This document shows positions 59,496 to 64,000 of a stretch of DNA of 64,000 bases, piece after piece. Source of the stretch: Brettanomyces bruxellensis (lineage: Eukaryota; Ascomycota; Pichiomycetes; Pichiales; Pichiaceae); the NCBI RefSeq assembly GCF_011074885.1, contig NC_054687.1:124001-188000 (forward strand), in the 5' to 3' direction. Numbering within the stretch: the first letter of the stretch is position 1; every line of letters begins with the position of its first letter. The notes beneath the pieces were generated by a model that searched no databases, was not told the origin of the DNA, and was given only the letters and a program-made list of their open reading frames with translations. A program made the position numbers and the translations under genes.

Positions 59496-62099
59496 CTATT
59501 TGTCGCCCCTGGTGATCGAGTTATTGGCCGCCAAAGAGGCGAGAGACGCGTAACTGTCCTTTTTTTTCCCGTAACGGGCAGTGGACGAAACCGCGGTGGC
59601 GTTGGAGGTGGCGGCCAGAGTCCGGGTACCGCTAAAAGAGGGCAGGCTCGGCACAAAGGAAGGAGCGGTCTGCATGGGACTCGAGACCGCGTCGATCGAC
59701 GCGTCCTCCGAGTCGTCCTCTGAGTCCGAGTTGAAAACAAAACTGCCGTTACTATGTTGGGAGGAGGAAGAGGCGGACTTCCGCGACATGTGGCTGGGGC
59801 CGATCGGAGAATGGAAGTGTGGCTGTGCCTGGAAATGTGACTGCAACTGATTGTGCGACTGGGAGGCTAGATTTGTGTTTAAGTTGAGACTGGAACCGGA
59901 GGCGGAACCCGAAAGGCTGGCGGAGCTGGATCTGGAGCTGTAGCTTGCGTCGGAGTCAGATTCGGAGTCAGAGTCCGAGTTGTAGTCAGAGTCGGAGCCG
60001 AAGACGAAGGTGCCGCGCGAGGACTGCGAGGAGGCGCTGTCGCGCCTGTGCGCTGGCACCGTTGCGCCGGAAGGTTGCGCTGGATGTACAAATTGCGCTA
60101 ATTGTGCTTGTTGCGCCTGCTGCGGCTGCACCTGAGGTACCACCGGCGCAGGCACCTGTGCGTCATCTTCGCCAAGACCAAGCACTTCCGGCGGCACGTC
60201 CACCATCTGCACGTCATCGTTGCTGCCCGAAACCACCGGATATATCGGGTTCGAGCTGTTGCTGTACACCGTGTTGTAATCGTAGTAGTACTCGTATCCA
60301 CGGTTTGTCCGCGTGTTGTGCGAAACTGTGTACAGTGATCTTTTCTCCAGATTCTCGTCATCCGAGTCTGTCTTCAATGTGGTGGCCGGAAGCGGTGCAA
60401 TCGACACAAACTTCTGTCCGGCCTTGTCTGGCTCCAAGTTAGAAGATGCAGCTTTGAACACAAACCCGTCACTCTCATCATCGTAGTTTGCCGACGTGCC
60501 GACGGGTCGATCGTCCTCCATCGCCGACGACGACGACGAGTACCCGCTGCTGCTGGAGGACGACGAATCGTCGCCATCGTAATACTCATTGAAGGACTGC
60601 TCTGTTTCGTCCGTATAAGGAAAGTCGGTGGGACTGTCTGCAGGCACCAGAGACACGTCTGGGTCCTCATTCTGGAACTCTGCGCTAACCGCAGGCCTGT
60701 CGACGGCAATGCATTGCTCCACTTTCGAGTTGAAGCGGATGTGCCTCTGCTGCTTTTTAGCCAGGGATGCCAGCAGGTTTTTGTTTGGCTTGTGCTTCTT
60801 GAGCGACGACTTCTGGGGGCCCGCGAGGAGCCTTGCGCCCGCCGACCTGCGCAAACGCGCACCCGACCCACCGGCGCTCGGCGCACCGTCTAACGCCAGC
60901 GGTGACGGCGTACTCGGCAGATTTGCCGCCAGCTGCGCCGACCCAGGCTCGAGAACCGGACTGCCCTTGAACTTGTGCTCGCGCTCCTCTAAAAGAGACT
61001 GAAGCCGGCTGTAGGAACCATCACCGATAAGATTTTCGACGTTTGAACGTCTTTTCAAGATGGACTTGAGGTGCTCTGGATGCTGGTCGGCGGGATGCGG
61101 AGATGCGGGCGTGGGTGCGCGGGCGGCTGCGGATGCGGATTCCCCTTGCGCACGAGGTGTGCCATTGTTGTTTGCGACCGCTGCACTGAAATTGCCGGCG
61201 CCCCCGTGCTGTGCGCGCCCGGCCCCCGCAGATGACGCACCTACCACAACTCCACTCACATGCATGTCATCACCACCTGCAGCAGCATGCACGTCGACCC
61301 GCGACCCAGACGCAGAATGCAGCCGGCTGCGTGACGTCTCGTCCCAAAATGCAGGCCCATAAAGCCACGTCACGTCTGCATCTTTGCTCCAGTTGAGCTC
61401 CTCGGGTGAAATGGTCTTGAGGTGATTTCGTGTTTGTGCCCAAGTCCTCCAGGAGGCATTTTCAAGACGTGCAGCATCGGCAAAATCGTGCTTTTTCATC
61501 ACGACGTACCGCCAGCACTTCAAAACTTCGTCTGCCGCCCGCCATTTGTGAGACAAGTAGTCCACATGCTGTTTTGGGCGGTCCTCGACGTCGGTGTCGT
61601 CGTGGAGCACGTGACTGGTGATCTGGTCCAGGTGATGCTGCCGTATTCGCTCCTCCTGCTTGCTGCGAAGCTCCTGCCTCTTTTGCTCGTGTTTCGGTAC
61701 GAGTGCAGACCCATTTGCGGTTTCAGCCGCTCCATGAAGGCTCTTTTTGTGTGATGGGATCACCTCCCGGTAGAAACTGGGCACGTGGTCCAACTCGTCT
61801 GCCGTGTATGGTGAATTTGCCTCGGTTGCACCGCCAGATGCCCCGAGATTGAGCCTTTGGAGCGTTGCACTCGACACAAAGTCTCGTGACGTGATTTTTT
61901 TCGCATTTGCGGCACTCGGAGTCGCCACAGCCTCCTCGCCGCCATCGTCCAGACCGTGGGCTTGGCTTATGAAGTCATCCAAGAGCCCCATTGACCGAGT
62001 CCGCTTGAGTTTGAAGGTTGTTTTTTTGAAGAAGTCCTCATCGTCTGCCTCCACATGCTGAGAAGTCGTTGGTCCTTCGTTGAACACTTCTTTCGACAT
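59496..62099 (-). CDS. REG1: Reg1-like PP1 (Glc7) regulatory subunit
   Basis: Directs protein phosphatase 1 to Snf1 for glucose repression. 867 aa. The conserved Reg region (about 170-245) reads HVDYLSHKWRAADEVLKCWR, then RLENASWRTWAQTRNHLKTI and DADVTWLYGP. The PP1-docking motif HIRFNSKVEQCIAV (about 448) is the Reg1 form of RVxF. The N-terminus carries a KLKRTRSMGLLDDF motif common to Reg1/Reg2. The C-terminal third is Ser/Asp-rich with a SRGTFVFGSDSDYNSDSDSE-type and a second GSFVFNSDSEDDSEDAS-type block, conserved acidic motifs. Yeast Reg1 is 1014 aa. Start is the first ATG. Confidence 0.92.
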   Translation of the reverse strand: MSKEVFNEGPTTSQHVEADDEDFFKKTTFKLKRTRSMGLLDDFISQAHGLDDGGEEAVATPSAANAKKITSRDFVSSATLQRLNLGASGGATEANSPYTADELDHVPSFYREVIPSHKKSLHGAAETANGSALVPKHEQKRQELRSKQEERIRQHHLDQITSHVLHDDTDVEDRPKQHVDYLSHKWRAADEVLKCWRYVVMKKHDFADAARLENASWRTWAQTRNHLKTISPEELNWSKDADVTWLYGPAFWDETSRSRLHSASGSRVDVHAAAGGDDMHVSGVVVGASSAGAGRAQHGGAGNFSAAVANNNGTPRAQGESASAAARAPTPASPHPADQHPEHLKSILKRRSNVENLIGDGSYSRLQSLLEEREHKFKGSPVLEPGSAQLAANLPSTPSPLALDGAPSAGGSGARLRRSAGARLLAGPQKSSLKKHKPNKNLLASLAKKQQRHIRFNSKVEQCIAVDRPAVSAEFQNEDPDVSLVPADSPTDFPYTDETEQSFNEYYDGDDSSSSSSSGYSSSSSAMEDDRPVGTSANYDDESDGFVFKAASSNLEPDKAGQKFVSIAPLPATTLKTDSDDENLEKRSLYTVSHNTRTNRGYEYYYDYNTVYSNSSNPIYPVVSGSNDDVQMVDVPPEVLGLGEDDAQVPAPVVPQVQPQQAQQAQLAQFVHPAQPSGATVPAHRRDSASSQSSRGTFVFGSDSDYNSDSDSESDSDASYSSRSSSASLSGSASGSSLNLNTNLASQSHNQLQSHFQAQPHFHSPIGPSHMSRKSASSSSQHSNGSFVFNSDSEDDSEDASIDAVSSPMQTAPSFVPSLPSFSGTRTLAATSNATAVSSTARYGKKKDSYASLASLAANNSITRGDK

Positions 62100-62210
62100 G
62101 TTGTAGTTGTGTTTTATCTTAGAAGTTGCTTTGGGCTTAAAAGTTTGCCTTGACTTTGTTTATGGCTTGCGTTGAGGTTGCTTATGATTATGTGATGTTT
62201 ATATGCAGCT

Positions 62211-62272
62211 TTATCGCTTAGCTTACTTAGCTTACTTGGCTCACTTAGCTCACTTAGCTCACCTAGCTTATC
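62211..62272. repeat. 10-bp minisatellite, ~6 copies
   Basis: Copies of TTAGCTTACT / TTAGCTCACT about 110 bp upstream of the REG1 start. Confidence 0.9.
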
Positions 62273-63130
62273 AGTTCCTTTCTGAATACTCTCTGAATGC
62301 CTGATACTGCTTTGTCTCCCTATTCTGCTCTTATTTCCTATTTCCTGTATCTCTGCTTTATCCTCTTTCCTATATCCGGCTTTATCCTATTCCAATATGC
62401 TGCTTTAACTCTGACTTGTTGGCCTCCTCACTCTCTGTATCTGTTTTCTATACTTTGCCCGTTATTCACCTCAATATTCCTCTGTTCTATTTGCCCCTCG
62501 CTTTTGTTAGGTCCAATTAGTGCTGCGACAATCTCTTTCAGTATCAACTATCGCTGCTCAATCTGATTTCAACAACCTATCGATTGCAACCTGCTAATAA
62601 TGTTCTCAGCTTAAATGCAACAACGGCAATTTCTCAATGATGCCGTGAACAAATTGATACTGCAATACGAATCTGTGTCCACTTAAGGAGGAAAAGAAAC
62701 TCAAGACAGAAGAAGTCTGAGAAAAAAAGTATGGGGTAAAAATTAACCCCCTCAAAAAAAAAATGTGACAATAATATTATTAACGAGGACAATTATAATA
62801 CGCTGAGAGAAATGCCAGAATGAGTCTGTTATCCGCTCTTTGTGCCCACTATTTTCGCCACAAATGTACCTAATGATTCCTGAAAATCTATACAAGCAGG
62901 CTCTTTTGAAATAATAGCCAATATCCTTGCAAACGCCCGGAAAATGTTGAAAATCTGCTATTTCTGTGAGGTGAGGTTCTAATGCAACGAGGTATGAGGG
63001 AAGGGGGAGTAAGAAACAAAAAAAAAAAAAAAAAATTGTAATTTGGAAATTGAATGGGAATGGTGGAGGGAAAAAAGGTCGAGAAATATTATTGCACAGG
63101 GTGTGCGAGTATTAGGTAATTTTAATTTCG

Positions 63131-63170
63131 TGACCGTCGGTCGTCGCGCCGATTTCCAACCTTGCCGGAA
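63131..63170 (+). repeat. dispersed GC-rich element, short copy
   Basis: CCGTCGGTCGTCGCGCC followed by GATTTCCAACC parallels the 72-115 copy, which reads GCGTCGATTGACGCG and then GATTTCCTCCC. It is a GC-rich block in AT-rich DNA. Confidence 0.4.
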
Positions 63171-64000
63171 CCAGGCACTAACGCCCAGCACCAAAATAAG
63201 GCTGCTGCTCATTTCACTGCCAGCAGGCCCAAATCAACACTTACAAACATCACATCGTCTGGTTAGCGCCAAGTACAAAATCATGAACAAAATCCTGAAG
63301 CAGCCCATTACTTCGCTAACCATTGGATGTTGGGTGACGTCGAAAAAAAAACTACAATAGGAAGCAATCGAGTCTAAGGTGTTGCAAATCAGAGTTTTTC
63401 CGAAGATAGCTGAGGACCACGAATAGCGCACAGATGCCAAACAATTGAATTTTTTCGTTAACAAGAAACTCCGGGACGCACAAAGAATGAAAGTGCTTTG
63501 AAAAACTTAGGCATCCCACGATTATATGTTGCAATGCGGGGGTGGAGAGTCTTATGCCTTCTGAAACGAACTTTGGTTTATCTTGAAATTCAATCTTTCA
63601 CTTGGCAAAATACTGCGTTCTCTCTCTTTTTTTTTTGATTTTGGCTCTGCCACTTTGTCAAAACCGTGCTACTCATACTACGGCCAAAATAATCGTTTAC
63701 ACACATTCACGATACCGCTCGACTTTTCACACTGCAGAAATGGCGTTTGGCACACAAAGCGGATAATCCCGGATAAAGCACACAAAACCTGTTGCCCAAA
63801 TATGCATCCGCAACACATAGCTCTGTACAGCCAATCCACGAAATTCCGGGAGTACAATAACATGCAATCAGCATTCAACTTTTTGTGGAAGCTTATAACC
63901 CTATTTCGACGAACTACATTATTTCACATATATTAGTTCGGCCCGGATAATCCATTTCATGTGTGTATTGTACCGCCCTTAACCTACACGCCAACTCATT

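Larger units (their letters stand above)
62100..64000. other. gene-free right end
   Basis: REG1 promoter side and beyond. Contains a 10-bp repeat (62211-62272), poly-A/T tracts at 62752-62764 and 63020-63034, a copy of the dispersed GC-rich element at 63131-63170, and an inverted repeat at 63257-63322. Open frames at 62297-62566, 63043-63360 and 63583-63936 have biased or random-looking composition and are not called. Confidence 0.55.

Noticed and set aside
62297..62566. 89-codon plus-strand frame upstream of REG1
   Set aside because: Pyrimidine-rich translation with repetitive Leu/Phe/Ser and no domain.
63043..63360. 105-codon plus-strand frame near the right end
   Set aside because: Spans the dispersed GC-rich element and the inverted repeat; no recognisable protein.
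1..64000. tRNA, rRNA, snRNA or CRISPR features
   Set aside because: Scanning the gaps for T-loop-like GGTTCGAATCC strings and for conserved snRNA blocks gave nothing convincing. Tandem repeats have no spacer structure of a CRISPR and the genome is eukaryotic. A covariance-model search would be needed to exclude small RNAs.

Overview
The window looks like nuclear chromosomal DNA of a budding yeast (Saccharomycotina). Almost every recognisable protein has a clear yeast counterpart: AVO1, MHF1, MRPS9, SAP1/YTA6, TED1, SPT6, SYF2, PZF1, RPO26, MLC2, SKI3, ATG13, RPC82, QCR2, SmF, DPB11, PAF1, YIP4, AYR1 and REG1. Introns are few, 61-78 nt long, with GTAAGT/GTATGT donors and TACTAAC-like branch points. 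CTG codons fall at hydrophobic positions of SKI3 where other yeasts have Leu or Ile, so CTG reads as leucine; this argues against the CUG-Ser clade and fits a Pichiaceae-type yeast (Brettanomyces/Ogataea-like). The genus is an inference.

Layout. 0-10 kb: AVO1 (+), spliced MHF1 (+), MRPS9 (+), a two-intron LYR-motif gene (-) and a CAJ1/DJP1-type J-protein (+). 10-26 kb: a run of minus-strand genes, SAP1/YTA6, TED1, SPT6 (carrying one frameshift in this sequence), SYF2 and PZF1, broken by a 2.7-kb AT-rich gap without a convincing gene (15.0-17.7 kb). 26-37 kb: RPO26 (+), spliced MLC2 (-), SKI3 (+), ATG13 (+). 37-54.6 kb: RPC82 (-), QCR2 (+), SmF (-), an NCBP3-like RNA-binding protein (+), DPB11 (-), PAF1 (+), an unrecognised 416-aa protein (+), YIP4 (-), AYR1 (+). 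54.6-59.5 kb: an accessory-looking island with an intact Mutator-like (MULE) transposase and weak traces of a copia integrase. 59.5-62.1 kb: REG1 (-). The last 1.9 kb has no gene I can support.

These are unlinked housekeeping functions rather than a pathway cluster, although gene expression dominates: SPT6 and PAF1 (elongation), RPO26 (all three polymerases), RPC82 and PZF1 (Pol III and 5S rRNA), SYF2 and SmF (splicing), SKI3 (3'-5' mRNA decay) and the NCBP3-like protein. AVO1, ATG13 and REG1 belong to nutrient and TOR/glucose signalling; MHF1 and DPB11 to genome maintenance.

Two features stand out. Most intergenic gaps carry their own minisatellite with a 9-30 bp unit, and similar repeats enter coding sequence (ATG13 Asn/Gln tail, SKI3 and SmF Lys/Glu/Asp tracts). 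A short GC-rich element centred on GTCGATCGAC-like palindromes recurs in five or six otherwise AT-rich non-coding places. The least explained genes are the 416-aa protein at 50.3 kb and the MULE transposase.
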